Shown piece by piece: positions 7,872 through 16,723 of a stretch of DNA of 64,000 nt. Location of the stretch: contig DASZWD010000067.1 in assembly GCA_035546775.1 (NCBI GenBank), positions 19,158 through 83,157 on the forward strand. Reading direction: 5' to 3'. The notes under the pieces were generated by a model that was given only the letters and a program-made list of their open reading frames with translations, was not told where the DNA came from and did not search any database. This stretch comes from Acidimicrobiales bacterium. Its GTDB lineage: Bacteria > Actinomycetota > Acidimicrobiia > Acidimicrobiales > JACCXE01. Both the position numbers and the translations under genes were made by a program. Positions within the stretch are counted from its first letter, which is position 1, and every line of letters begins with the position of its first letter.

Positions 7872-7893
7872 ACGAGGTGGCCCGCAGGTGAAC
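7872..7893 (-). promoter_or_regulatory. PHO-box-like direct repeat upstream of the PBP-like gene
   Basis: Read on the minus strand there are two 11-mers, GTTCACCTGCG followed by GGCCACCTCGT. The first fits the actinobacterial PhoP consensus G(G/T)TCAYYYR(G/C)G at every position; the second matches it poorly. It is about 100 bp upstream of the ATG at 7772, a sensible activator position, and the same cluster encodes a PhoB/PhoP-type regulator. Match by eye only. Confidence 0.45.
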
Positions 7894-7924
7894 ACTTAGG
7901 ACCAACTCAACGACGCCTTCGCAC

Positions 7925-9181
7925 CTAGCCGAAGCGCCCGTTCACGTAGGCGTTCGTGCGCTCGTCGATGGGGTTGTGGAACATCGCCTCGGTGTCGCCG
8001 AACTCGACGATGACGCCCGGTTGTCCGGCCTCGGCGAGGAAGAACGCGCACTGGTCCGAGACGCGATTGGCCTGCTGCATGTTGTGCGTGACGATCACGA
8101 TCGTGACCTCCGACTTGAGCTCCACGATGGTCTGCTCGATGCGCCGCGTCGACGTCGGGTCGAGGGCCGAGCACGGTTCGTCCATGAGCAGCACCCGGGG
8201 CTTGATGGCGAGTGACCGCGCGATGCACAGGCGCTGCTGCTGGCCGCCGGAAAGGCCGCCGCCCGGCTGGCGCAGGCGATCGCGCACCTCGGTCCACAGG
8301 CCGGCCTTGGTCAGGCACGTTTCCACCACGTCGTCCTTTTCCGAGGCCGAAATCTTGGTGCCCGTAAGCCGGAACCCGGCGACGACGTTGTCGTAGATCG
8401 ACATCGCCGGGAACGGATTGGGCTTCTGGAACACCATGCCGATGTGACGGCGGGCATCCGTCAGCTTGCGCGAGGCGTCGTAGATGTCCTCGCCGTCGAG
8501 GAGGACCTCGCCCGCCAGCGACGCCGACGGGACCATCTCGTGCATGCGGTTGAGGATGCGCAGGAATGTCGACTTGCCACAGCCTGACGGGCCGATGAGC
8601 GCCGTCACCTGCCCCGCCGGCATCACGAGGGAGACACGATCCAGCACGCGGTGATCACCGAACCAGGCGGTGATCGAGCGCGCCTCGAGGGTCGCCAGTT
8701 CGCTTGGCGCTGGCGGCGCTGCCGCAACCTCGACCGCGGTCGGTTCGGGTTCGGCAACAACCTCGACGACCGGCGCCGGCATTGGCGCGGGCTCGGGCAC
8801 GGGCGCGGGCGCGGGCTCAGGCTCGGGTTCCGGGCGGGCGGCGGCGAAGGCGCGTTCGAGGGCCCAGCGGAAGGCGACGACGTCTTCGGGACGCGGCTCC
8901 ACACCGTGATCCGGGACACCCGGTACCGGCAGGATCGTCCACGCGCCGTTGACGCTGTGCTGCACCGACTCGAGGAAGTCGAAACCCCACGACCAGTCCT
9001 TGTCGCCCACGAGCGCGGAGACGCGGCGGTCGGTCACGCGCAGGGTCGCCGGTGCCAGCTGCACGACGTCGGCTTCCGGTGACGACGAGTCGCCCTTGAC
9101 GAGTTGCACGACGGCGCCGGGGGCGAAGGTGTGCAGGATCCGTTCGTCTGATGTGGTGACGGGAGTTGCGGTTTCGGACAT
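7925..9181 (-). CDS. pstB: PstB phosphate-type ABC ATPase with N-terminal PH-like domain (418 aa)
   Basis: The C-terminal 250 residues are a canonical PstB: Walker [10 protein letters not shown] (near residue 195), Q-loop [10 protein letters not shown], signature LSGGQQQR, Walker B and D-loop [19 protein letters not shown], and H-loop VTHNMQQ. The first 120 residues are extra: [18 protein letters not shown] and [14 protein letters not shown] look like a bacterial PH domain. A Pro/Glu/Ala/Val-rich linker joins the two. The start at ATG 9181 has GGAG upstream and lies 14 bp after the sortase-like stop, so the gene belongs to the same operon as pstC and pstA, more than 9 kb upstream. PstB energises phosphate import. 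The fused domain is unusual and might tether or regulate the ATPase. Confidence 0.88.
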   Translation of the reverse strand: MSETATPVTTSDERILHTFAPGAVVQLVKGDSSSPEADVVQLAPATLRVTDRRVSALVGDKDWSWGFDFLESVQHSVNGAWTILPVPGVPDHGVEPRPEDVVAFRWALERAFAAARPEPEPEPAPAPVPEPAPMPAPVVEVVAEPEPTAVEVAAAPPAPSELATLEARSITAWFGDHRVLDRVSLVMPAGQVTALIGPSGCGKSTFLRILNRMHEMVPSASLAGEVLLDGEDIYDASRKLTDARRHIGMVFQKPNPFPAMSIYDNVVAGFRLTGTKISASEKDDVVETCLTKAGLWTEVRDRLRQPGGGLSGGQQQRLCIARSLAIKPRVLLMDEPCSALDPTSTRRIEQTIVELKSEVTIVIVTHNMQQANRVSDQCAFFLAEAGQPGVIVEFGDTEAMFHNPIDERTNAYVNGRFG

Positions 9182-9195
9182 GGGGTCTCCGGGGT

Positions 9196-10143
9196 TCACA
9201 GCAGATTCGGCAGGACACGCGCCAACTCGCCGGCGGTCATCAAACCCACCAGCAGCAGCATCGGAAGAAACACGATCCAGGTCTTGGCGCGATGCCAACG
9301 CACCCACGCCACCAGCGCCAGCAGCACGGCTCCGATCAACGCCTGCAGCCACAACACGAGACGCCACAACGAGGAGAGATCGACCGCCATGAGCTTGTCG
9401 GCGTCGGGCAATGTCTTGGCGCTCAGAAGCGGACCCTTGCCGCCCAGCCCCGGCACGACGAGGTCGGCGTCGGCGATCACGATCCCGTTGGGGGCGAACT
9501 CCGGGCCGTCCGCGGTGACGAGGGCGAGGCGGCCCTGCGTGCCCTTGAGCGCCGACGGCGCCGGATCGCCCGAGCGACGCACGTCGATGACGCGGTATTC
9601 GAACACGCCGGCACCGGTCGTCACTTTCACCGGGTCACCCTTCTTCAAGCTCGGGATGCGGGCGAACGGTCCACCGAACGCGGCGCGGCGGCCCATCACC
9701 ACGCTGATGCCGGCCTGACCGGGCAACGCAGTGTCGCGCCGGTGGCCCGGGCCCTGGAACAGCTGTCCGGCGCTCGTGCCCTCCACGACCACCTGCCGCA
9801 AACCAATCGCCGGGATCTGGAGGAAGCTCACCGGCGCACCGACCTTCCCCTTGAGATCCCCAGCGGCGAGCGGCGCGGTGCCGGCGGCGAGGTCGTGGCG
9901 CAGCTGGTCGAACTTGCGCTGTTGGGCGGCGCGCGCCTGGAGCGGGCTCACGAACACCAACTCGAGCACGAGGCTGAAGGTCAGCACGCTGACGATGACG
10001 AGCGCGGCGCGGACAACCGCGGCCGCGCCGGTGAGCGGCACGACGTCGGGGCGCGCCGTCGACATGTGCGTGGCCTCAGCGCCGCGACGCCGCAGACCCA
10101 GCCGCCGCAGCCGGAGCGGCAACGACGGCGAGGTCGAGGTCAC
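9196..10143 (-). CDS. sortase-fold protein lacking catalytic residues (pseudo-sortase, 315 aa)
   Basis: The layout is that of actinobacterial class E-like sortases: an N-terminal membrane helix (residues 41-64), then a sortase barrel with [13 protein letters not shown] leading into [13 protein letters not shown] and later [10 protein letters not shown], then two further membrane helices. In active sortases the motifs read GHR and TLxTC. Here residue 152 is Arg instead of His, and residue 211 is Ala instead of Cys (codon GCG, read directly). No Arg sits in the following strand at the usual place. So all three catalytic positions are lost while the fold signals remain. The GTG start overlaps the stop of the LARTG-protein gene (GTGA), tying it to its would-be substrates. 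A structural or chaperone role is inferred. Confidence 0.8.
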   Translation of the reverse strand: MTSTSPSLPLRLRRLGLRRRGAEATHMSTARPDVVPLTGAAAVVRAALVIVSVLTFSLVLELVFVSPLQARAAQQRKFDQLRHDLAAGTAPLAAGDLKGKVGAPVSFLQIPAIGLRQVVVEGTSAGQLFQGPGHRRDTALPGQAGISVVMGRRAAFGGPFARIPSLKKGDPVKVTTGAGVFEYRVIDVRRSGDPAPSALKGTQGRLALVTADGPEFAPNGIVIADADLVVPGLGGKGPLLSAKTLPDADKLMAVDLSSLWRLVLWLQALIGAVLLALVAWVRWHRAKTWIVFLPMLLLVGLMTAGELARVLPNLL

Positions 10144-11510
10144 CGGCGAATGCCGTGCTTGAGCGGCGCCGGGCGACCGAAGTACACGCCGGCGGCGCCG
10201 GACACGAGCAGGAGAAGCCCGAGCACTTCGACGAAGGTCCAGTCCGAACCGGTGCGGGCGAGCGTGACCGTAAAGGACGCGCTCACGCTGCGAGCCGAAC
10301 CGTCGGGCGCCACACCCGCGACCTCGATGGTGTGGCTACCGGACGGAGCGGTGGAAGGAATGGTGACGGTCGCCTGGACCACACCGGTGCCGCTCGCGGT
10401 GACGGTGGCCAGCGTTACCGGGTCCGAGTGGAAGACGATCTGCGCCGTCGAGTTCGGCTTGAAGCCCGTCGCGGTGACGGCGACCTGCCCGCCCGGCGTG
10501 CCCGACGACACGCTCAGCGTCTCGGTGCTCGTCGGGCTGCTCGTGGTCGAGGTCGTGCCGCCGGCGACGGTGGTCGTGGTGCCGCTGGCGACCGTGGTCG
10601 TGGTCGTACCGCCGGCGACCGTGGTGGTGGTCGTCGGCGCGACGGTCGTGGTGGTCGTCGTGCCGCCCGCGACCGTGGTGGTCGTCGTCGGCGCGACGGT
10701 CGTGGTGGTCGTCGGTGCCACCGTCGTCGATGTCGTCGTCGTGGGGGCGACGGTCGTAGTCGTCGTCGGGTGCGTGGTCGTCGTCGTGGGGGCGACGGTC
10801 GTCGTCGTCGGGGCCACGGTGGTGCTCGTCGTCGTCGTCGGGGCCACGGTGGTACTCGTCGTCGTCGGCGCACTGGTCGTCGTCGTCGGCGCCACGGTCG
10901 TGGTCGTCGTGGCCGGCGTCGACGCCGTCCACGTCACCTGCGCCGGGCTGTCGGCGGCGTCAGCAACGAAGGTCATCTGCGTGTTCCAGAACTTGTCGAG
11001 CACGTTCTGGTTGTTGGTGCAGGAGATACCGACGTTGTAGGTGCCCGCGGGAATGTCTCCGGGCGAGTAAACGGCGAAGTCGAAACTCGGGATGTTGATA
11101 ATCACGCCATCCGTCACATTGGTGGCGGCGTTGACGTACGACTGCTGCGCCCCGGCGATCCACAGCGGCATGCGGAACTCGCCGCCCGAGTTGTAGTGCT
11201 GCGGCGATGGCCCCTGGGCGTCGTAAGTCACCGTCGAGGGGTCCACCGTCGAGGGGACCATGTAGCTCTGCACGTGGTAACCACCCGTGGCCGTGTCGCC
11301 CGAGCACGCCGCGCCCGAGGGCAACTTGAGCGTGAAGTCGGTCTGGCTTCCACCTGCCGCCAAGGGCTGACCGTTGCTCGGGTTCGTGACCTGAGCGGAG
11401 CCGCCGCTGGTGGCCGCGAGGCTGAAGGCGCCGAACAGACCGACGAGCGCGCCGACGGCGCCGACGACGACGCCGACGCGCAGGCGTCGCTTGTGGAGGA
11501 GGTTCGTCAC
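10140..11510 (-). CDS. surface protein with paralogous domain, Thr-rich stalk and LARTG sorting signal (456 aa)
   Basis: A membrane or signal segment (residues 5-35) precedes the shared domain (about 45-200): KLPSGAACSGDTATGGYHVQ, SYMVPSTVDP, GVIINIPSFDFAVYSPGD and IPAGTYNVGISCT. A stalk of some 130 residues of TTTTVAP-type repeats follows. An Ig-like/TIG domain comes next (SVSSGTPGGQVAVTATGFKP). The end reads LARTG, then a hydrophobic helix and a basic tail ([11 protein letters not shown]), a complete LPxTG-like sorting signal of the LAxTG type recognised by class E sortases. The start is GTG 11510, overlapping the previous stop (GTGA). It is probably a wall-anchored, stalked surface protein. 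Its partner sortase-like gene lies directly downstream but looks inactive. Confidence 0.8.
   Translation of the reverse strand: MTNLLHKRRLRVGVVVGAVGALVGLFGAFSLAATSGGSAQVTNPSNGQPLAAGGSQTDFTLKLPSGAACSGDTATGGYHVQSYMVPSTVDPSTVTYDAQGPSPQHYNSGGEFRMPLWIAGAQQSYVNAATNVTDGVIINIPSFDFAVYSPGDIPAGTYNVGISCTNNQNVLDKFWNTQMTFVADAADSPAQVTWTASTPATTTTTVAPTTTTSAPTTTSTTVAPTTTTSTTVAPTTTTVAPTTTTTHPTTTTTVAPTTTTSTTVAPTTTTTVAPTTTTTVAGGTTTTTTVAPTTTTTVAGGTTTTTVASGTTTTVAGGTTSTTSSPTSTETLSVSSGTPGGQVAVTATGFKPNSTAQIVFHSDPVTLATVTASGTGVVQATVTIPSTAPSGSHTIEVAGVAPDGSARSVSASFTVTLARTGSDWTFVEVLGLLLLVSGAAGVYFGRPAPLKHGIRR
10540..10920. repeat. low-complexity DNA encoding the Thr-Val-Ala-Pro stalk
   Basis: Degenerate short repeats (plus strand GGGGCGACGGTCGTCGTCGT-like units) encode alternating Thr blocks with VAP or VAGG on the minus strand. 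The repeats are imperfect and in frame, so they are protein-driven, but such DNA is prone to length change by slippage. Confidence 0.8.
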
Positions 11511-12505
11511 TGGAAATGGCTTCCCTTCATCGAGGTAGGTCGAGCAAGCAAGAAGGCGATGCGGCCGCAAATGAGCGCCAGTACGCCGAGGGCCAGGAGC
11601 CCGGTGATGTTGTGGCCGGTGCGGCTGAGGGTCCGGTCGCCGACGCTGCTGCCGGCGGGACTCGTCGTGACGGTGGCGCCGCCCGATGGCGCGAGCGTCG
11701 TGGTGGTCATAGGCCGCGTCGTCGACGTCGTCCCGCCCCCGGCGACCGTCGTGGTTGTCGTGCCGCCACCACCGCCCGCGACCGTGGTCGACGTCGTGGT
11801 CGTACCCCCGCCGCCACCACCACCGGCGACCGTGGTCGACGTCGTCGTCGTGCCGCCGCCGCCCCCGGTTGCCTGGGCCGTCCAGGTCACCTGCGCCGGG
11901 CTATCGGCCGCGCTGGTCGTGAACGTCATCTGCGTGTTCCAGAACTTGTCGAGCACGTTGTGACTGTCCGTGCAGGCGATGCCGACGTTGTACGTGCCGG
12001 CTGGAATGTCACCGGGCGAGTAAGGCGTGAAGTCGAAGCTCGGGATGTTGATGATGAAACCGTCGTTGAGGTTGGTCGCGGCGTTGACGTAGGGCGACTG
12101 CTGCGTGGCGATCCATAACGGCATGCGGAACGAACCACCCGAGCCAAATGCCTGCGGCGACGGACCCTGCGCGTCATAAGTCACCGTCGCCGGGCCGACC
12201 GTCGAAGGGACCATGTAGCTCTGGACGTGGTAACCGCCAGTGGCGGTATCACCCGAGCACGCCGCGCCGGAAGGCAACTTGAGCGTGAATTGCGTCGCGC
12301 TACCGCCGGAGCCGAGCGGCTGGCCGGCGTTCGGGTCCGAGGGGCTGTTTGGAGACACGACCGTGGAGCCTCCGCCGTCGGTGGCCGCTTGCGCCGCCGA
12401 CCCGAGGCCGAGCAGCGCCACGACGAACGCAGCGGCGAACGCGCCGGTGGCGAAGCGCGCCGCGGGCAGGGCGACGCGGCGGGAGCGGGGGGCAGGGAGA
12501 CGCAT
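11507..12505 (-). CDS. surface protein with paralogous domain, Gly/Thr stalk and LSRTG sorting signal (332 aa)
   Basis: It is a close paralogue of the next gene downstream: signal peptide (ending SAAQAATDGG), shared domain with KLPSGAACSGDTATGGYHVQ, MVPSTVGPATVTYDAQGPSP and SPGDIPAGTYNVGIACT, then a GGGG/TTTT-STTVA stalk. The C-terminus reads LSRTG followed by a hydrophobic helix (ITGLLALGVLALICGRIAFL) and a short tail, again resembling a sortase signal. The ATG at 12505 shares its first base with the preceding stop (TGATG). Its domain is so like that of the downstream neighbour that a tandem duplication is evident. Covalent wall anchoring is inferred from the motif. Confidence 0.8.
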   Translation of the reverse strand: MRLPAPRSRRVALPAARFATGAFAAAFVVALLGLGSAAQAATDGGGSTVVSPNSPSDPNAGQPLGSGGSATQFTLKLPSGAACSGDTATGGYHVQSYMVPSTVGPATVTYDAQGPSPQAFGSGGSFRMPLWIATQQSPYVNAATNLNDGFIINIPSFDFTPYSPGDIPAGTYNVGIACTDSHNVLDKFWNTQMTFTTSAADSPAQVTWTAQATGGGGGTTTTSTTVAGGGGGGGTTTTSTTVAGGGGGTTTTTVAGGGTTSTTRPMTTTTLAPSGGATVTTSPAGSSVGDRTLSRTGHNITGLLALGVLALICGRIAFLLARPTSMKGSHFQ

Positions 12506-13386
12506 CAAATGGTGTCTTTCGTGAGTCGTTGCGAACGGAAGAGAAAGGCCAGGCGCACGCCGAGGAGGCCGAGCAGCGCCGCGCCGATACCGAGAGCAAG
12601 GCGCGAGGGTGCGCCGATGAAGGGCGGGTTGAACGACGGTTGCCCACCGGGCTTCGCGGCCTCGGCGGCCGCGCGGGCATCGCGACGCTTCGCCGCGGCA
12701 GCCGCACTGGCGGCGGACGCTTTCGCGGTGGCGCCGTGACGGGAAACGGTCGTCGCCGTGCCAGCGCTGCTTTTCGCGGCGCCGGCGCTGCCTGCGGCCG
12801 TCCACGACAATGGTGCGCCCGCGGTCGCGGCGGCACCCAGGTGGAGCGTGGCCGACCAGTACCGGTCGAGCTGCTTGGGCCCGGCCTCGCCCTTGGTGCA
12901 GGCAATGCCGACGAGGTAGTCGCCGGCGGGCACCTGCGCGGGCGGCAGCACAGCGAGATTGAACGCCGGGATGTCGATGATGACGCCCGGGCCGCCAGGG
13001 TGCGCGGCGACGTTGGTGGCGCCGTTGACGAAGGGGGCCGTATTGGTCTGGAACAGCGGCTGGCGCAGCGCGGCGCCGAGTCCGTTCGGGATCGGGCCGC
13101 CGCCGTCGAAGGTGAGCGTGGCGGGGTCGACGCTCGCGGGCACCATGAAGGACTGCACGCGGTATTCCCCACTCTGGCTGTCGCCGCTGCACGCCGCGCC
13201 GTCGGGCAGCTTGAGCGAGAAGTTGGTGCCGGCGTTGCCGGCGTCGAGCGTGGCGCGGCTGCCCGGCGTGCCGTTGCCTTCCGTGACGATCTCGGCCGTG
13301 CCACCCGTGGCCGCGGCTGCGCGCGAGGACGGCAACAACAGCAGCGAGCCCGAGGCGGCGAAGGCGAGGAGGAGGATCACCCTCAC
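12505..13386 (-). CDS. membrane-anchored surface protein with paralogous domain (293 aa)
   Basis: Signal peptide (VILLLAFAASGSLLLLPSSR), shared domain (KLPDGAACSGDSQSGEYRVQ, SFMVPASVDPATLTFDGGGP, GVIIDIPAFNLAV, VPAGDYLVGIACT), then an Ala/Lys/Arg-rich segment instead of a Thr stalk (AKASAASAAAAAKRRDAR). It ends in a transmembrane helix (LALGIGAALLGLLGVRLAFL) without an LPxTG-like motif. The GTG at 13386 overlaps the stop of the preceding gene (GTGA). It is therefore held by a membrane helix rather than by sortase. The two conserved Cys (GAAC and GIAC) are retained as in all paralogues. Confidence 0.75.
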   Translation of the reverse strand: MRVILLLAFAASGSLLLLPSSRAAAATGGTAEIVTEGNGTPGSRATLDAGNAGTNFSLKLPDGAACSGDSQSGEYRVQSFMVPASVDPATLTFDGGGPIPNGLGAALRQPLFQTNTAPFVNGATNVAAHPGGPGVIIDIPAFNLAVLPPAQVPAGDYLVGIACTKGEAGPKQLDRYWSATLHLGAAATAGAPLSWTAAGSAGAAKSSAGTATTVSRHGATAKASAASAAAAAKRRDARAAAEAAKPGGQPSFNPPFIGAPSRLALGIGAALLGLLGVRLAFLFRSQRLTKDTI

Positions 13387-14102
13387 ACCGTCACCTTGGC
13401 GTCGCGGTCGGTGGCGTCGGCGTCGACCTTCTTGTCGGGCTTGACGATGACGACGAGGATGAGCACGGCGATGACGCCGAAGACGATGTAGGCCAGATAC
13501 GAGCTGAGGGCCCGACCCGGCTTCTTCGGCGGGTCCACGACGCGCCAGGCGATGTGGGCCGGCTGGTCGTGCGGATCCGCCGTGATGAGGATGTCGCTCG
13601 ACCAGTAGCGCGTCGTCTTCGCGAACCTGGTGCAGGCGATCCCGACGTGGTAGCGGCCGGGCTTGAGCAGTCCCGGCTGCTCGCCGAACACGGCGAAGCT
13701 CAGCACCGGAATGTCGATGATGCGCCCCGGCCCCCCCTTGGCGCCTGCCTTGTCTGTGAAGGTGTTCCAGTAGGGCAACGTCGCGGGGTCGTACAGCACG
13801 AAGCTGTCGTCGGCCTGCGGTTTGAGGTCCTGGAACAGCAACGTGCCGACGTCGACCTTGGCAGGCACGAGGAAGCTCTGCACCCGGTACTGGCCATCCG
13901 CGCTGTCGCCTTGGCACGCCGCGCCGCGGGGCACCGCCAAGGAGAACTCGGTCTTGCTGCTGCCGCCCTTGAGCGGCGTGACGAAGTCCGTCCCGACGAC
14001 GACGGCGCGACCGGCACGCTCGCCGACCGCCGCCACTGCCGGCCCGGCCAGCGTCGCGAGCGCGACCACACCAACCGCGATTGCCACCAGAACGCGCTTC
14101 AC
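13383..14102 (-). CDS. membrane-anchored surface protein with paralogous domain, shortest copy (239 aa)
   Basis: Signal peptide (residues 1-24), shared domain (AVPRGAACQGDSADGQYRVQ, SFLVPAKVDVGTLLFQ, RIIDIPVLSFAV, LKPGRYHVGIACT), then almost directly a transmembrane helix (LAYIVFGVIAVLILVVIV) and a charged tail ending DRDAKVTV. It has neither stalk nor sorting motif and is the most compact member of the family. The ATG overlaps the stop of the 874-aa PBP-like gene (ATGA). Its place next to binding-protein genes suggests that the domain works close to the transporter. Confidence 0.75.
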   Translation of the reverse strand: MKRVLVAIAVGVVALATLAGPAVAAVGERAGRAVVVGTDFVTPLKGGSSKTEFSLAVPRGAACQGDSADGQYRVQSFLVPAKVDVGTLLFQDLKPQADDSFVLYDPATLPYWNTFTDKAGAKGGPGRIIDIPVLSFAVFGEQPGLLKPGRYHVGIACTRFAKTTRYWSSDILITADPHDQPAHIAWRVVDPPKKPGRALSSYLAYIVFGVIAVLILVVIVKPDKKVDADATDRDAKVTV

Positions 14103-16723
14103 GACACGTCCCCCGCGCTACGGGGCCGCTTGGTGATCTCGGTCGCGCCCAAGAGCCCGAGCAACGCAATCAAACCGAGCGCCGGCAGCGCAAAGCGGGT
14201 GAAGGGCACCGCGACCGCCGGGGTGAGGACGCGCTTGGCTTTGGTCGCGGCCGGGCCGCTGGCGAGCTGCGGGGTCGTGATCGTCGCCGCGTCGGTCCCC
14301 GAGCCGAACACCGACGACGCTGCGCTGAAGTCCCCGCCGAACGACGACGACGACTCCGAACCGCTGCCGCCGTCAGAGTTGAGATCACCGTTGACGACGT
14401 CGGCCGCGGTGGCGGCGGTGAGTGTCACGATCGTTTTGGCGGCGTTGACGGACTGCGTCTTGAGCATCGCCGGCAGCGGGGCATAACCGGGCGGCAGGTT
14501 GCCGAGGTCGAAGCCGGACACCTGGCCGTCGGTCGCGGCGTAGTTGACGAACTGCGAGTAGGCGGATCGCTGTTCGGTCGTGAGGTCGAGCGGCTTGATC
14601 GCCGCGTACGTGAGCACCGCCAGCGGGTACGCCCCCGACACCTTGGCCAACGGGTCGGGCTCGAGCACTGATTGCTCGGTCTTGGGTGTCATGCCCCCGA
14701 CCGCCGCCGCCAGCGCGTCGGTGGTCGGCGAGATGAACGCGCGGTTATCGCCGTCGTCACCAGCGCGGCTCAGGCTCGCCGTCTGAAGGCCAAAATTGGC
14801 CGCCGACGCCGCGTCGGTGATGGCGATCATCGTGCGGGCGATTGCCTGCGGCGGCTGGCGTTTCCACACGTCGGCCGGCTGGTCGGCAAAAGGGTTGTCC
14901 TCGAGCTTGGCGCCGTCGTCGGCGGCGCGGGTTTCCTTAGCCGCGTCGCGAAACGTTTCGGTGTAGGGCAACCAGTCGGTCCCGCACAGCGCGCTCGGCA
15001 CGACGTGCTTGGTGCCGACCGGCGGCGACTGGTAACAGTACGGGTCGGCCTTCGGGAAGTTGTCGGGCAACGGATCGCCGAAGGCGACGCCGGTGCTGTT
15101 GGCGTCGACCTTGGTGGCGTACACCGGGTTGACCTTCATGCCCCACGGGTCGGGCTTGCCGTCGAGCCAGGCGCGCGCCTCGGGATCGGCCAACACGTAG
15201 TCCCACAGCTGCCGCGCCGCGTCGGAGTTCGCCGCCGGCATGATGAAGCCGGAGAAGTTGCGCCGGTTGATGACGAAGTCTTCTTTGAACTCCGGGTTGT
15301 ACTGGAGGAAGTCAGGGTCCACGCCGAGGTGATCGGGCTGGCCTTTGAGCCAGTCGTACGGCGGGCTTTGCTTGATCTTCACCGACCACAAATAGGACTG
15401 GGTGAGCAGTTTCGCGACGAGGCGCGGCGTCAGATTCATCTTGGCGAAGCGCAGGCCGTTCAGTTCCTGTGCGTCCTTGTCGGCGTTGATCGACGGGTTG
15501 CGTTCGATGTTGAAACCGACGACGAGGCCACTCAGCGTCAGCGGCGCGTACACGACGGGGTCGTCGGGGTCGAGCAGATCGCCGTCGATTGGACGCGACA
15601 CCACGACCATCCCCGGCGCTCCCTCCTCGGCGGCCACGAGTTGCCGGCGCGCCGGCTCGTCCGAAAGCCGTGAGTAGCTGAACGGCGGCAGGCCGGGAAC
15701 GGAACACAGCTTCGGTTCCCAATTCGAGACCGCCGGGAGTGCGAGTTCACTCCCGCCGATCTGGGTCGAGTCACCACCGAGCTGACACGCAGTGTCAATC
15801 GGGTTGAACTCGAGCGGAACCGCGATTCGGTTCTTCCACGCACTTGGGGAAAGCGGCGACGTCATCACGCCCCAGAAGTCGGGGTTGTCTTCGTATGGAG
15901 TCCCGACGTTCTCGTCGGCAGGCGTCCCACGCGGGACGATCACCATCCAGCACTGCGGCACCTTCTTGGAGCCGTCGGGCAATACCTGACGCTGCTGTCC
16001 GCAACCAAGACCCGTGTCCTCGATGCCGGTGTGGACTTCGAACAGCTCGCCGCCCGTGCCGTTGCTCAACGTGCGCGCGCCCGCGATCTCATTCGTTGTC
16101 ACGGAGTTGAAGAACGGGTTGACCCAGAATGAGCCGCCCTCGACCGCGGGATCGAAGTCGGGGTTGTAACCGACACCAACGGTGGTCCCGTCGACGGCGC
16201 GAAACGGCTTCCACAGCGCGCCCGTCGTCGGCTCGACGACTCCGTCCGCCGGGTCGAAGTTGTCCCAGCCGTCGCGCGAGATGATGCGCTGCGCCGCGTA
16301 GCTGGCGGGTGGAAAGTTCGGACCCTGCGTGCCGTAAACGGCTTCCTTCGCGCCCTGGGCACACTGCTCGGGCGGTGGACCGGGGTTGGCGGGGTTCGTG
16401 CCGTCGTCGTCTCCCCAGCACTCGAAGACCTGGAGGTAGTTCGCCGCGAAGATGCCCGGCTGCTGCTTGGTGCCGGCGCCGCCCGTCCACTTGAGCGATA
16501 CCGCTTGGTTGACGAGGTCCTTCGTCTGATTGATGGTGACCTTGAGGTTCGAGAACGCGCCGCGGCCGTTCACCGTCACCGCCGACGCCGTGTCGGGCAG
16601 CGACGTGTCGATGCCGGCGCTGCCGGTCACGCTCGACGCGTGCGCCGGCGCGGCGGAGATGCCGGCGACGAGCGCGACGGCGGCGACGCCGCGCACGTAG
16701 CGGCGAAACTGATCGCGGGTCAC
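14099..16723 (-). CDS. large PBP-like (PstS-related) membrane-anchored protein (874 aa)
   Basis: The frame starts at GTG 16723 (GTGA overlap with pstS) and has a signal peptide ending APAHASS. It is far longer than usual PstS (about 330-370 aa). Segments such as FVINRRNFSGFIMPAANSDA, ARQLWDYVLADPEARAWLDG, YPLAVLTYAAIKPLDLTTEQ and SQFVNYAATDGQVSGFDLG resemble the end of PstS-type binding proteins. The first 500 residues contain eight or more Cys and many aromatic residues. A Ser/Gly-rich linker precedes the C-terminal helix (FALPALGLIALLGLLGATEI). It probably is an extracytoplasmic solute-binding or accessory subunit; ligand unknown. The family relation is weaker than for the neighbouring pstS. 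Confidence 0.65.
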   Translation of the reverse strand: MTRDQFRRYVRGVAAVALVAGISAAPAHASSVTGSAGIDTSLPDTASAVTVNGRGAFSNLKVTINQTKDLVNQAVSLKWTGGAGTKQQPGIFAANYLQVFECWGDDDGTNPANPGPPPEQCAQGAKEAVYGTQGPNFPPASYAAQRIISRDGWDNFDPADGVVEPTTGALWKPFRAVDGTTVGVGYNPDFDPAVEGGSFWVNPFFNSVTTNEIAGARTLSNGTGGELFEVHTGIEDTGLGCGQQRQVLPDGSKKVPQCWMVIVPRGTPADENVGTPYEDNPDFWGVMTSPLSPSAWKNRIAVPLEFNPIDTACQLGGDSTQIGGSELALPAVSNWEPKLCSVPGLPPFSYSRLSDEPARRQLVAAEEGAPGMVVVSRPIDGDLLDPDDPVVYAPLTLSGLVVGFNIERNPSINADKDAQELNGLRFAKMNLTPRLVAKLLTQSYLWSVKIKQSPPYDWLKGQPDHLGVDPDFLQYNPEFKEDFVINRRNFSGFIMPAANSDAARQLWDYVLADPEARAWLDGKPDPWGMKVNPVYATKVDANSTGVAFGDPLPDNFPKADPYCYQSPPVGTKHVVPSALCGTDWLPYTETFRDAAKETRAADDGAKLEDNPFADQPADVWKRQPPQAIARTMIAITDAASAANFGLQTASLSRAGDDGDNRAFISPTTDALAAAVGGMTPKTEQSVLEPDPLAKVSGAYPLAVLTYAAIKPLDLTTEQRSAYSQFVNYAATDGQVSGFDLGNLPPGYAPLPAMLKTQSVNAAKTIVTLTAATAADVVNGDLNSDGGSGSESSSSFGGDFSAASSVFGSGTDAATITTPQLASGPAATKAKRVLTPAVAVPFTRFALPALGLIALLGLLGATEITKRPRSAGDVS

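Noticed and set aside
10540..10920. A possible CRISPR-like or satellite array
   Set aside because: The units are short, degenerate and in frame with a Thr-rich stalk; no constant repeat of 25-35 bp with unique spacers is present.
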